A stretch of 64,000 nt of DNA. Source: Chryseobacterium vaccae (GTDB lineage: Bacteria; Bacteroidota; Bacteroidia; Flavobacteriales; Weeksellaceae). Position numbers and translations under genes: made by a program. Location of the stretch: the NCBI RefSeq assembly GCF_009602705.1, contig NZ_VSWH01000001.1:4575001-4639000 (forward strand). Reading direction: 5' to 3'. The notes beneath the pieces were generated by a model. The model worked only from the letters and a program-made list of their open reading frames with translations, ran no database searches and was not told the origin of the DNA. Positions 31,223-40,785 of the stretch are shown here, piece after piece. The first letter of the stretch is position 1; each line of letters begins with the position of its first letter.

Positions 31223-32536
31223 ATGGAAAAAGTATATACTCCAACTCAGTCCCCAATGGTTCAGGATGACTGGTGGAACATGTTTTTAGATAAAAGTGAG
31301 AACCTCACTAAAACCCTGGTGTTAAAAAATGTATTTTCAAATGAAGATTCTGATCTTTTATCAAATGAAATATTAACTGTAATAAAGCATCTGTGCAGGC
31401 TCAGAACTAATAAATATGGGTACAGAGCATTTATAGATGGAAAAAAAACAGACGAGGAAACTTTAAACTATATTTTTGATAATCCTCCTCTTGATGGAGA
31501 AGATGTTACAGACTACGCAGAAAGAGTATTTTCCAATAAAGAGTTTGGTATGATCATTAACGGATGTGAAAAATTTTCAGATCCGTTATCAAGAAAACTT
31601 TTAAAGCTGATTGCTCCGTTACTTGAAAAAAAAGGAATTCCATTAACAGGCCTCAGCGTGCATACCTTCGTAGGAAACTATGGATATACTCCGATAGGGA
31701 TTCATAAAGATAACCGGGGAGAAAATGTGATCCATTTTCATCTGGGTCCTGGAGGCAAAGAAATGTACAATTGGACGGATGAAGTATATGAAGAGATTAA
31801 TGGAAAAGAAAAAAATGAGGACAAGAAATTCGAAGAGCTGATCCCATATGCCGAAAAATATCCTTTTGAAAAAGGAGATATATATTTTATGCCCTGGAAT
31901 AAATACCACCTAGGCAAAACGAATGGACTGTCTATTGGGGTTACTCTTTGGTTCAACAATCCACCAAGAATAAAACTGTTTGAAAGTATCATTTCATCTT
32001 TGTCAAAACAATATATGATCCCTGATGAGAAAACTCAGGAAATTCTTGAGCCTACTAAAGATGTATACGGTCAAGAATCCTTTCAGGAGATTATGGATTT
32101 ATTTAAAGATGAGGAGAATTTGTTTGATCTGCCTTTCCTGGATCTTTTAAAATTATTACATGATGACCTAAAGCTGGCTTTATTCAGTAATGCAGGCTGG
32201 AAGACCCGAACAATCTCACTTTCTGATGAAAGCCTGTATGATGTAAATGATTACCTAATATTGGAGAACAAAACGGTGAAGCTGGTTGAGCCATTTAAAA
32301 TTTATTATAGAAAATCCACCAATAATAGTGAGATTATCATCTTTGCCAGAGGATCAAAATTGAAATTTAGATATGATAAGGGAATTGAAGCTATGCTTGA
32401 TTTATTAAACTCAGGAAAAAAACTGAATACCGTGGAGCTTTTGAAAGCTCTTCCTGAGCAATGGCCGGCATCAGCAGGACTGTATATTCTCAGTCTTCTT
32501 TATGATAAAAGAGCAATTGAACTGAGCAATCTCTAA
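31223..32536 (+). CDS. JmjC/cupin-type Fe(II) oxygenase-like RiPP tailoring protein
   Basis: 437 residues, no signal peptide. A double-stranded beta-helix region (about 140-250) holds a likely 2-His-1-carboxylate iron site: His161-x-Asp163 in PIGIHKDNRGENVIHFHLG, and distal His229 in MPWNKYHLGKTNGLSIGVTLW. The C-terminal part (about 375-437) looks like a winged helix (GIEAMLDLLNSGKKLNTVELLKAL ... LYILSLLYDKRAIEL), an arrangement seen in JmjC ribosomal oxygenases. Expected chemistry is 2-oxoglutarate-dependent hydroxylation of a peptide side chain. The only substrate offered by the neighbourhood is the (VT)7 precursor 100 bases upstream; Val, Thr or Asp hydroxylation is inference. Confidence 0.7.
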   Translation: MEKVYTPTQSPMVQDDWWNMFLDKSENLTKTLVLKNVFSNEDSDLLSNEILTVIKHLCRLRTNKYGYRAFIDGKKTDEETLNYIFDNPPLDGEDVTDYAERVFSNKEFGMIINGCEKFSDPLSRKLLKLIAPLLEKKGIPLTGLSVHTFVGNYGYTPIGIHKDNRGENVIHFHLGPGGKEMYNWTDEVYEEINGKEKNEDKKFEELIPYAEKYPFEKGDIYFMPWNKYHLGKTNGLSIGVTLWFNNPPRIKLFESIISSLSKQYMIPDEKTQEILEPTKDVYGQESFQEIMDLFKDEENLFDLPFLDLLKLLHDDLKLALFSNAGWKTRTISLSDESLYDVNDYLILENKTVKLVEPFKIYYRKSTNNSEIIIFARGSKLKFRYDKGIEAMLDLLNSGKKLNTVELLKALPEQWPASAGLYILSLLYDKRAIELSNL

Positions 32537-32558
32537 ACAAAGTGATACCAATATATTG

Positions 32559-34955
32559 ATGATGCAAAAGTTTTTTTTCTTCTTTTTACTTTTATTATTC
32601 AGTTTTAACCTATCTGCACAGAATATCGGTTATGAAATTAGAGGAACTGTACAAGGAAATAAACCTTTGATAGAGTATTTGGAAATTTCTGCAGAAGATT
32701 CACTAAACACAGTTGCCCAAAGAACTATGACAGATTCGGTTGGCAGATTTAGCCTTACATTGAAAGGAGGAACTTATAAACTAAAATCCAGTAGATTTAA
32801 TACGATCTTATTTGAAAAAAACATTCAGGTTTCCAATAATATGGATATAGGTGCCATTCCTATTCATAATATCAATATTGAGATAGGAGAGGTAGTATTG
32901 AACGGCACTAAAAAACTCATTGAAAGAAAAATAGATCGATTGGTTTTCAATATTGAAAATAGCCCTTTACTATCTGGCGGAACTGCTTTTGATGCTATTA
33001 AAAATGCTCCCGGAGTGTATTTGGGAAACGGTGAGTCTATTAATATAATGGGCAAGTCTGGAGTGAAAGTAATGATTGATGATAAAATGCTTCAGATGAG
33101 CTCAGACGAGCTTATAAGTTTTATGAAAAGCATGGGAGCAGATAACATTAAGTCAATAGAAGTAATTACCAATCCTTCAGCTAAATATGATGCTCAGGGA
33201 AATGCAGGGATTATTAATATTGTAACTAAAAAAGGTAAGCAGAAAGGATGGAATGCCAACGCCGGACTTACATACTACCAGGGAACATATAACAGAATAA
33301 TTGGAAATACAGGATTGAACATAAAGACCAAAAGAATTGATTTTACTTCCAATTATACACTTGGTGATGTTCGTTCCTTTGAAAAAATTGAACAAACAAA
33401 TAATTTTAGGAGTCTTGGCGGAGATAGAGTTGATTTTTCTTCGTTAAATTATGAAAAACGGAAAGAGGTCTATCATTCTTTTTTAGGGCAGTTTGATTTC
33501 AAATTAAATGAATCTTCAAATATTGGAATATCAGGAAATATATATTCTAATAAAAGCCCCAGGCCTTCTGACAACAAAACATTTTCATCAGATAATACTT
33601 CTTTTATTTCATTGAATGATCATCAATTGAAGCTTTCAAACTATACTATGGATTTATATTTCAATCATAAACTGGATACCTTGGGAAAAACGATGAATAT
33701 CAACGCTAGTTTATCAACATTCACTACAGGGAACGACCAGAATCTTACCAATGATTTTTTCATCAGTGGAAATTTTAGCAATCAGGAAAGGCTGAGGAGT
33801 TTTTTTGATAACCGTGCAAAAATATATTCCGGAAATCTGGATTTTAAATTACCTTATAAAAAGATAACCATTGAAACTGGAGCTAAAATAGCCCACACAT
33901 CAATAACTAATGATTTTTTGTTTCAAAACTTTCAGAATAACCAGTGGATGAATAATGCTTTGCTAAGCAATCAGTTTGATTATAAGGAAACTAATACATC
34001 AGGGTATTTCTCACTATCAAGCAAGATTTCTGATGAACTCACATTCCAGGCTGGTTTGAGGGGGGAATATACCCAGACAAAAGGAATATCCCTAACTTCT
34101 AACACAGAAACGGAATATAATTATTTCCAATTATTTCCTACAGCCTATGTACAATATAGCCCAGAAAAAAAGAAATATACATTCAATTTATCATACTCAA
34201 GACGTATCAACCGTCCTACGTTTGAATATCTCAATCCATTCATATCTTACCAAAGTCCTCTATTTTCCAATACAGGAAATCCCTTGCTGTGTCCTTCTTT
34301 CACAAACTCTCTGGAATTAAGCACTACATTGAATAACCGTTATATTTTTACTGTTTTTGGAAATTCAACATCCAAGTATTTTTCAGAATTGCCACTAAGA
34401 GTGGGAGACAGTAATGAAACCCGCTACACATTTGATAACATTGGAAAAAATTATAACTTAGGATTCCAGACCATTGTGCCAGTAAAAGTGGTTTCGTGGT
34501 GGGAAATATCAAATACATTTTTGATGATGTATCAAAATTATAATCTGTCTTACCAAAATATTCAGCAAAATCTGAACAATTATTTTTTTCTGCTGAATAC
34601 CTCAAATACATTTAAAATTAATAATGATATTTCATTAGAATTATCAGGAAGATACCGTTCGTCATCCCTTCAGGGCTTTTACCAGATCGGGAATTATTTT
34701 GATATGAGCGGGGCAGTTAATATAAAATTGTTTCAGGATAAAGGAACATTATCATTTTCGGCTCATGATCTGTTTTATACAAACCGGGCTGTTGTTAATA
34801 TTCATTATCCTAATCAGGATCTGAGCTTTACCAGATATAATGACACTCGTTTGTTTAAATTGTCATTTAGATATAAATTTGGAAATACCGGCCTGAAAAA
34901 CAAGGAAAAGAAACAGAGTGGAAGCATAGATGAACAAAACCGTGCAAGGAAATAA
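32559..34955 (+). CDS. Outer membrane beta-barrel protein (TonB-receptor-like, OMP_b-brl_3 type)
   Basis: About 798 residues. Signal peptide (FFFFFLLLLFSFNLSA), a carboxypeptidase-like regulatory beta-sandwich (about 25-115), and a plug domain (KIDRLVFNIENSPLLSGGTAFDAIKNAPGVYL region through NPSAKYDAQGNAGIINIVTKKG). A 22-strand-type barrel follows, ending near YNDTRLFKLSFRYKFG and then a polar tail. No SusD partner follows. It lies 22 bases after the oxygenase-like gene and 7 bases before the exporter gene, so it belongs to the cluster. It may carry the peptide across the outer membrane or act as the producer's own receptor. ATG at 32559 is used; ATG at 32562 is equally possible. Confidence 0.85.
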   Translation: MMQKFFFFFLLLLFSFNLSAQNIGYEIRGTVQGNKPLIEYLEISAEDSLNTVAQRTMTDSVGRFSLTLKGGTYKLKSSRFNTILFEKNIQVSNNMDIGAIPIHNINIEIGEVVLNGTKKLIERKIDRLVFNIENSPLLSGGTAFDAIKNAPGVYLGNGESINIMGKSGVKVMIDDKMLQMSSDELISFMKSMGADNIKSIEVITNPSAKYDAQGNAGIINIVTKKGKQKGWNANAGLTYYQGTYNRIIGNTGLNIKTKRIDFTSNYTLGDVRSFEKIEQTNNFRSLGGDRVDFSSLNYEKRKEVYHSFLGQFDFKLNESSNIGISGNIYSNKSPRPSDNKTFSSDNTSFISLNDHQLKLSNYTMDLYFNHKLDTLGKTMNINASLSTFTTGNDQNLTNDFFISGNFSNQERLRSFFDNRAKIYSGNLDFKLPYKKITIETGAKIAHTSITNDFLFQNFQNNQWMNNALLSNQFDYKETNTSGYFSLSSKISDELTFQAGLRGEYTQTKGISLTSNTETEYNYFQLFPTAYVQYSPEKKKYTFNLSYSRRINRPTFEYLNPFISYQSPLFSNTGNPLLCPSFTNSLELSTTLNNRYIFTVFGNSTSKYFSELPLRVGDSNETRYTFDNIGKNYNLGFQTIVPVKVVSWWEISNTFLMMYQNYNLSYQNIQQNLNNYFFLLNTSNTFKINNDISLELSGRYRSSSLQGFYQIGNYFDMSGAVNIKLFQDKGTLSFSAHDLFYTNRAVVNIHYPNQDLSFTRYNDTRLFKLSFRYKFGNTGLKNKEKKQSGSIDEQNRARK

Positions 34956-34962
34956 CAAGTAA

Positions 34963-37158
34963 ATGAAATTGAAATTTATTCCTCAACATGACCAGATGGA
35001 TTGTGGCCCAGCCTGCTTAGGAATGATAGCAATGCATTTCGGCAAAAAATTTTCATTGCAGTTCCTGAGAGATAAATCCTTTTTAACAAAAGAGGGAGTA
35101 AGTGTTGCAGGAATCAGTCATGCAGCGAAATCAATAGGTTTGGCATCTACTGTCTATAAACTTTCTTTACCGGATTTGAAGATGATTATTGAACACAGTC
35201 CTATGATTTTACATTGGAATCAAAATCATTTTGTAGTGCTAATTGGGATGACTATGAAGAGAGGAAAGTGTATTTATAAGATTGCAGATCCGGGATATGG
35301 GATCATGTCAATTCAGGAAAAAGATTTGGTAAAACACTGGTTGGGAGGAGATGAAGAAGGAATTTTACTGTATTTTCAGAAAACCGAAGATTTTGATACA
35401 CTTAATGATAATGATAAGCAGATCAATGTCTTTAAATATGTTAAAGAAAAAATTAAAACTTACCGATGGAGGATAGCAGCTATATTTGTGGCTATTTTTA
35501 TTACGAGCGGTTGTACATTAGTTTTTCCTTTTATTACCCAAGCGGTGGTCGACAAGGGTATTGCATACAAGAACATTAATTTGGTTACCACTTTATTACT
35601 AGCCCATGCTTTTATATATATAGGAGCTACAGCTATTGATGTAATAAGGAACTGGATTACTCTTTACCTTGGGACTAAACTAAATATCGCGATTATTTCG
35701 GACTTCTTAATAAAAGTGATTCGTGTGCCCATTACATTCTTTGAATCAAAGCAGAAAGGGGATTTTAATCAGAGAGTACTTGATCAGCAGCGGATTGAAT
35801 CGTTTTTAACGACTCAAAGTATCATTACATTATTTTCTATTGTTAATTTCTTTGTATTCTTTGGAATACTTCTTTATTATAGTGTATCTATTGTTCTTGC
35901 TTATACCCTGCTTACTTTTATCGCTATTTTGTGGTCACTGTTATTTGTAAACAAGCTTAAGACCTTAGATTATAATAAGTTTCAGTTGAGATCTGAAAAT
36001 CAGGACACGATTTATGAGTTTGTAGATGGTATTGAAGAGATAAAGCTTAACAGCCTTGAAGAATATAAAAGGACGAATTGGGAAACGCTACAGCTAAAAC
36101 TATTTGGAGCTAATATCAGAACATTGAAGACTGTACAGTTTCAAACGGTTGGATTTGATCTGGTTAATCAGTTAAAAAATATTTTGGTAACCTACCTTTC
36201 AGCCAGGGAGGTTATTAGCGGACATCTCACTTTGGGAGCAATGTTGAGTATCGCATATATTGTAGGTCTCATGAACTCTCCTATCAATCAGTTAATTACT
36301 TTTATCAGGGGTTTCCAGGAGGCTAAATTAAGTTTGGAAAGATTAAATGAGGTTCAAAACGTTACCGAAGAAGCAGAATTTAAAGGAGTCCAGAAAGGTC
36401 TGCTTAAGACTGTGTCTGACAGCAGTATCAAAATAAATAATCTTTCATTTCAGTATGGAAGTCCAACATCCAGAATGATACTGAAAGATCTCTCATTCAA
36501 CATTCCTCATGGAAAAACAACTGCAATTGTTGGAGGAAGCGGAAGTGGAAAAACGACATTACTGAAACTCTTGCTAAAATTTTATAATCCTACCCATGGA
36601 GAAATTTTGATTGATGATATTTCAATGAATTTTATTCATCCCAATGAATGGAGAGAAAAATGTGGAGTTGTACTTCAGGAAGGTTATATTTTTTCAGATA
36701 CCATCGAGCAGAATATTGTATGTGGGGATAAAGATTTTAATAAAGCCAAACTTCATCATGCAGCCAGCTTAGCAAGTATAGATATGTTCATTAATGAATT
36801 ACCGCTTGGGTATAAGACCAAAATAGGCCCTACAGGGAATAGCCTTTCGGGTGGACAAAAACAACGTATTTTGATTGCGAGAGCGGTATATAAAAATCCT
36901 CAGTTTATTTTCTTTGACGAAGCCACTTCAGCTCTTGATGCTGAAAATGAAAAAATTATTCATGATAATATGCAGGAATTTTTCATCGGCAAAACAGTTG
37001 TTATTATTGCACATCGTCTTTCGACTGTTAAAAATGCAGACCAGATCATCGTTCTTAAGAATGGTGAAATAGTAGAGCAGGGTAGTCATTTACACCTTGT
37101 GGAACAGAAAAACGAATATTATAACCTTGTTAAAAACCAGCTTGAGTTGGGAGTGTAA
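34963..37158 (+). CDS. Peptidase C39-containing ABC transporter (PCAT)
   Basis: 731 residues. N-terminal C39 cysteine peptidase (1-140): catalytic Cys14 in QMDCGPACLGM, His89 in WNQNHFVVLIG, Asp109 in KIADPGYG. A six-helix membrane domain spans about 165-450. The nucleotide-binding domain has Walker A GGSGSGKTT (about residue 522), Q-loop VVLQEGYIFSDT, signature LSGGQKQR, Walker B IFFDEATSALD and H-loop IIAHRLS. Such proteins cut leaders after Gly-Gly and export the core peptide, matching the precursor at 30966. No HlyD-type adaptor gene is in the cluster, so a partner must be encoded elsewhere. Confidence 0.95.
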   Translation: MKLKFIPQHDQMDCGPACLGMIAMHFGKKFSLQFLRDKSFLTKEGVSVAGISHAAKSIGLASTVYKLSLPDLKMIIEHSPMILHWNQNHFVVLIGMTMKRGKCIYKIADPGYGIMSIQEKDLVKHWLGGDEEGILLYFQKTEDFDTLNDNDKQINVFKYVKEKIKTYRWRIAAIFVAIFITSGCTLVFPFITQAVVDKGIAYKNINLVTTLLLAHAFIYIGATAIDVIRNWITLYLGTKLNIAIISDFLIKVIRVPITFFESKQKGDFNQRVLDQQRIESFLTTQSIITLFSIVNFFVFFGILLYYSVSIVLAYTLLTFIAILWSLLFVNKLKTLDYNKFQLRSENQDTIYEFVDGIEEIKLNSLEEYKRTNWETLQLKLFGANIRTLKTVQFQTVGFDLVNQLKNILVTYLSAREVISGHLTLGAMLSIAYIVGLMNSPINQLITFIRGFQEAKLSLERLNEVQNVTEEAEFKGVQKGLLKTVSDSSIKINNLSFQYGSPTSRMILKDLSFNIPHGKTTAIVGGSGSGKTTLLKLLLKFYNPTHGEILIDDISMNFIHPNEWREKCGVVLQEGYIFSDTIEQNIVCGDKDFNKAKLHHAASLASIDMFINELPLGYKTKIGPTGNSLSGGQKQRILIARAVYKNPQFIFFDEATSALDAENEKIIHDNMQEFFIGKTVVIIAHRLSTVKNADQIIVLKNGEIVEQGSHLHLVEQKNEYYNLVKNQLELGV

Positions 37159-37298
37159 GACGGAAACTATCCGCAGATAATGGACACTTTAATAGGAGAT
37201 ATTCTACTGCCAAAGAGTTGATTAAAAGTCCTGCGGAAGATATTACCAAGCAAGGAATTGTTAATATATTCTCTTTTGATAAACAATATTTCTTTTAA
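37159..37298 (+). pseudogene. Gene fragment after the exporter
   Basis: An open stretch of about 45 codons without start, ending at TAA 37296-37298 and reading like protein (RYSTAKELIKSPAEDITKQG, then FSFDKQYFF). It is probably the tail of a lost gene of the cluster. Family not recognised. Confidence 0.35.
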
Positions 37299-37364
37299 TT
37301 TGTTTTTATAGCCCAAAGAGTTTTTGTGTATATTTCTGAATTGAAAATAATTTATAATTCATCA

Positions 37365-37790
37365 ATGAAAGCCATTAATTATATTTTAATCCTATTGTTT
37401 TTGAGCAATAGCTGTTCCGCCCAGAGTTACACATTAATTGAGGCGATTCATACCACAGATCTTGGAGGAGTAAGAGGAGCCCGAACAGAAAATTTTGACA
37501 TAAGTGTAAAAAATATTTCAAAAATGGAGCCCAGGTATTTGCTGGTAGGAACTGTGAAAATTCCCTTAAAAAAGGAAAATAAAAACAACATATTGTATCT
37601 GCAGGGTACTTATCAACCGGAATCCCCTAATCATATAACAGTAAATGCAGATGGTAAAGCAGAAAATTCACAACTGAATCAAATATTTGATCTTAAGAGG
37701 GTATATCTGGTCTCTGAAAATCTAAAAAATAAAAAACAGGTAAAACAAAAAATAAACTTTAACAATAAGAATAATGAAAAAAATAATTAA
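37365..37790 (+). CDS. Small exported protein, unknown function
   Basis: About 141 residues. Signal peptide KAINYILILLFLSNSCSA, which could be a lipoprotein signal (LSNSC) or a normal one cut after CSA. The mature part has short beta-like segments (FDISVKNISKMEPRYLLVGTVKIPL) and a lysine/asparagine-rich end. The ATG at 37365 starts the signal sequence; an upstream in-frame GTG at 37326 is rejected. No family recognised. It follows the RiPP-like cluster in the same direction with its own terminator, so it might be an accessory or immunity lipoprotein, which is a guess. Confidence 0.6.
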   Translation: MKAINYILILLFLSNSCSAQSYTLIEAIHTTDLGGVRGARTENFDISVKNISKMEPRYLLVGTVKIPLKKENKNNILYLQGTYQPESPNHITVNADGKAENSQLNQIFDLKRVYLVSENLKNKKQVKQKINFNNKNNEKNN

Positions 37791-37810
37791 AATGTTAAAA
37801 ATGAATAGAT

Positions 37811-37835
37811 AAAAAACATAAGTAAATGTTTTTTT
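37811..37835 (+). terminator. Terminator after the small exported protein gene
   Basis: AAAAAACAT, loop AAGTAA, ATGTTTTTT; the second arm supplies the T tract. Confidence 0.7.
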
Positions 37836-37882
37836 ATTAAAAAATAATATTTGTCTGAAAATGTTTAAAAAATTCATAATTT

Positions 37883-40714
37883 ATGAGAGAAAAAATGTAT
37901 ATGAATTTAAAATTAATTTTCGGAATAGGATTTACTATTGCCTCATTGTATTTAAATGCACAAGAAGGTCCAAAAAATACGGGCAGTAAGGGATCAAAAG
38001 TCAATAAAAAGTACCTTAAACACATTCAGAACGTTACCAGTACCTATCAAAAAAATGTTCAGTTTGCTAAGGAACATAATCAAAAACCACCAGATGAATA
38101 TTATTTACAGGATTTTATTGCCACGATGGACCCTGAAACTGGAACGGTGCACAATAAAAATTATGTGGAGCTGGAAAAAAAGGTTGAAGACGGTAAATTC
38201 CGGCCTGATAAAAGCTTAAAAATATTCAATGGTTCCACCGATGGCCAGGCTAGCAAGAATATTACCAATCTTTGGGTAGAAAGAGGCCCTTATGATACGG
38301 GAGGAAGAGTAAGAGGCATTATGTTTGACCCGAACGATCCTACCGGCAAAAAGGTATGGGCAGGAGGTGTTTCAGGAGGATTATGGTTTAACAATGACAT
38401 TACTAATCCCAATTCTGAATGGACTCTTGTGGACGCATTCTGGTCCAATACCACTGTATCATGTATTACTTCGGATCCTAATAATCCCCAGATTTTTTAT
38501 GTGGGAACCGGGGAAGTGGAAACCGGAGATTTCAGCGGTATGGGGATCTGGAAAACTACCAACGGAGGTTCTACATGGCAGCAAGTATTTAATACGGAAA
38601 GCGGATATGCATCCAATGGAATAAAAAAAGGAATCTATAACGTCCCTGCCATAAAAGTGGTTAATAATAATGGTGTATCCGAGGTATATGCTGGGGTTGC
38701 AGGATCCTATCTTGGAGATGCAGGAACTTTTTCAGGGTTATATGAAGCAGGATTATATAAATCTACTGACGGCACAAACTTTACGCTGGTAAACAGCCTG
38801 CTTACTACCGCTACCAGAGGGTATGATATTCAGGATATAGACGTAGGTTCCGACAATTCCATATGGGTATCCACAAGAAGGAGCTTTTTCAGTAATTCTG
38901 CCTCTGGTGGAAGAGTTTTTAAATCTACGGATCATGGTGCTACATTCACCAATGTATATAATCTAGGGAATAACAATTCAAGGGTAATGATAGAAGTTTC
39001 CAGCACCAATCCTTTAAAAGCTTATGCATTGATGGAGGGGGCTACAAGCTCAGAACCTGTGAGAATTGTAAAGACTACAGACGGAGGAGCCACATGGATC
39101 TCTACTAATACAGCCGGGTCAGGAATCACTCTGCCGAACCCGGTAGATACGGGGCAGGCTGATAATGATTTTACAAGAGGTCAGGCATTCTATGATTTGG
39201 TCCTTGAAACTGATCCGGCCAATGATGACCATGTATATGTGGGAGGAATAGATTCTTACAAAAGTACAGATGGTGGTGCAACATGGACACAGTACACTAA
39301 ATGGTCAAATAATAATGCACTTGGCAGTACCAACATTTCCCTGGTACATGCAGACCAGCATGCCTTGGTATTTAACCCCGTTAATCCCAACCAGTTTGTC
39401 ATGGGTAACGACGGAGGTATTTTCTTTGCTACAGATAAAACTAATCTTGCTAATACAACAGCTGTAGGAGTAAGAAATAAGCGGTTTAATGTGACTCAGT
39501 TTTATCATGGTACCTTAAATCCTGCTGCGACATCTGCAAATGAAGAAATGATTCTGGGTGCCCAGGATAATGGTACAAAAAAGCTTTCAGGAGCTGCTTT
39601 AGCCAATAATTTCTATACCAGTTCAGAAGTATATGGCGGAGATGGTGCTTACACAGCTTTTGATGACCAGAACAGTTACCTTATTGCATCTTACGTTAAT
39701 AACTACCATATTATTTTTAATGCACAGGGAGGATATTATCTTCTGGCTGCAGCCCAAAGAGATGGAGGGCTATTTATCAATCCTCTTGCTGTAGACAGAA
39801 ATCTTGACATTGCCTACACCAATGCCAATGCATCCAATGCCACTTCTATTGTATTAAACAGAATAAGCGGACTGGCCAGTACCCCATTAAGTATGGTAAG
39901 AGCCCAGATTACCGTTGCCACAGTAGCAGCAGGTGAATTTGTAACAGATATTTTTGTTTCTCCTTACACCACCGCTAGCACTACACTTTTCATTGGTTTG
40001 TCTTCAGGGAAATTATTTAAGGTTACCAATGCCAATGCTACTCAAGCTACGACTACAATCAATTATAATTTCGGAGGCTATATTTCTGACATCAAACTTG
40101 GTGCTTCTGAAAATGAAATCATGGTTACTGTTTCCAATTTCAACAAAACAAGCGTATTTTACAGTACAGACGGTGGAACCACATGGGTTTCTAAAGAAGG
40201 GAATCTTCCTGATATTCCTGTAAAAGCTATTTTCATGAATCCTCATGACAATAACGAAGTTATTCTTGGTACCTATTATGGAGTATGGGGAACATCTAAC
40301 TTTCAGGAAGCTTCACCTACATGGGCGCTATACTCTGACGGTTTAGGTAAATTTAAAGTTAATCACTTTGATTACCGTCCTTCTGATAAAACCATTCTGG
40401 CTGTAACTTACGGAAGAGGAGCTTTTACTAACAAGGTTACCAACCCGATTTTATCTACAGGCAACATCCAGAATACCCTTCTTAAAAATCAGGTATATCC
40501 GAACCCTACAAGAGGTCCTATGCACATAAAGTTTGAAAATGGAAAGGCTTCAGATATTGAAATTTATGATGCATCCGGCAGACTGGTATTAACAAAAAAG
40601 AATGTAAAGTCTGACGAGGAATTTAATATTGAAAGTCTGGGTAAGGGCGATTATGTATTGAAGGCTATGCAAAATGGAGCTATCATTCATACTTCTGTAA
40701 TCGTAAGAAAGTAA
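37883..40714 (+). CDS. T9SS-secreted beta-propeller (sortilin/BNR-like) protein
   Basis: 943 residues. A signal peptide starts at the third Met (MNLKLIFGIGFTIASLYLNA). Many BNR/sialidase-type repeats follow, recognisable by S/T-x-D-x-G-x-T-W strings such as KTTNGGSTWQ, KSTDHGATF, KTTDGGATW, KSTDGGATW and YSTDGGTTW, which mark blades of one or two large beta-propellers. The last 75 residues are a type A T9SS sorting domain (VYPNPTRGPMHIKF, IEIYDASGRLVL, GKGDYVLKAM). It is exported through the type IX secretion system and probably attached to the cell surface. No catalytic site is evident; homologues are often called VPS10/glycosyl hydrolase-like. Confidence 0.88.
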   Translation: MREKMYMNLKLIFGIGFTIASLYLNAQEGPKNTGSKGSKVNKKYLKHIQNVTSTYQKNVQFAKEHNQKPPDEYYLQDFIATMDPETGTVHNKNYVELEKKVEDGKFRPDKSLKIFNGSTDGQASKNITNLWVERGPYDTGGRVRGIMFDPNDPTGKKVWAGGVSGGLWFNNDITNPNSEWTLVDAFWSNTTVSCITSDPNNPQIFYVGTGEVETGDFSGMGIWKTTNGGSTWQQVFNTESGYASNGIKKGIYNVPAIKVVNNNGVSEVYAGVAGSYLGDAGTFSGLYEAGLYKSTDGTNFTLVNSLLTTATRGYDIQDIDVGSDNSIWVSTRRSFFSNSASGGRVFKSTDHGATFTNVYNLGNNNSRVMIEVSSTNPLKAYALMEGATSSEPVRIVKTTDGGATWISTNTAGSGITLPNPVDTGQADNDFTRGQAFYDLVLETDPANDDHVYVGGIDSYKSTDGGATWTQYTKWSNNNALGSTNISLVHADQHALVFNPVNPNQFVMGNDGGIFFATDKTNLANTTAVGVRNKRFNVTQFYHGTLNPAATSANEEMILGAQDNGTKKLSGAALANNFYTSSEVYGGDGAYTAFDDQNSYLIASYVNNYHIIFNAQGGYYLLAAAQRDGGLFINPLAVDRNLDIAYTNANASNATSIVLNRISGLASTPLSMVRAQITVATVAAGEFVTDIFVSPYTTASTTLFIGLSSGKLFKVTNANATQATTTINYNFGGYISDIKLGASENEIMVTVSNFNKTSVFYSTDGGTTWVSKEGNLPDIPVKAIFMNPHDNNEVILGTYYGVWGTSNFQEASPTWALYSDGLGKFKVNHFDYRPSDKTILAVTYGRGAFTNKVTNPILSTGNIQNTLLKNQVYPNPTRGPMHIKFENGKASDIEIYDASGRLVLTKKNVKSDEEFNIESLGKGDYVLKAMQNGAIIHTSVIVRK

Positions 40715-40732
40715 GAAATAAAACTTAAAGAT

Positions 40733-40773
40733 AAAAACAACAAAGTGATCTCTATTTACTTTGTTGTTTTTAA
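40733..40773 (+). terminator. Terminator after the T9SS protein gene
   Basis: AAAAACAACAAAGT (40733-40746) pairs perfectly with ACTTTGTTGTTTTT (40758-40771) around an 11-nt loop. Confidence 0.85.
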
Positions 40774-40785
40774 TGCTTAAAATTG

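Noticed and set aside
31738..31992. Minus-strand open frames within the oxygenase-like gene as a possible immunity peptide
   Set aside because: They lie opposite the conserved iron-site region and their content follows from the coding strand; no start context or separate promoter.
32559..34955. SusC/SusD-type glycan uptake locus
   Set aside because: No SusD-like gene follows, and the neighbours are a peptide exporter and an oxygenase-like enzyme, not glycoside hydrolases.
38753..40246. Several open frames on the minus strand and in other frames within the T9SS protein gene
   Set aside because: They are shadows of the long repeat-rich beta-propeller gene and have no protein-like features.
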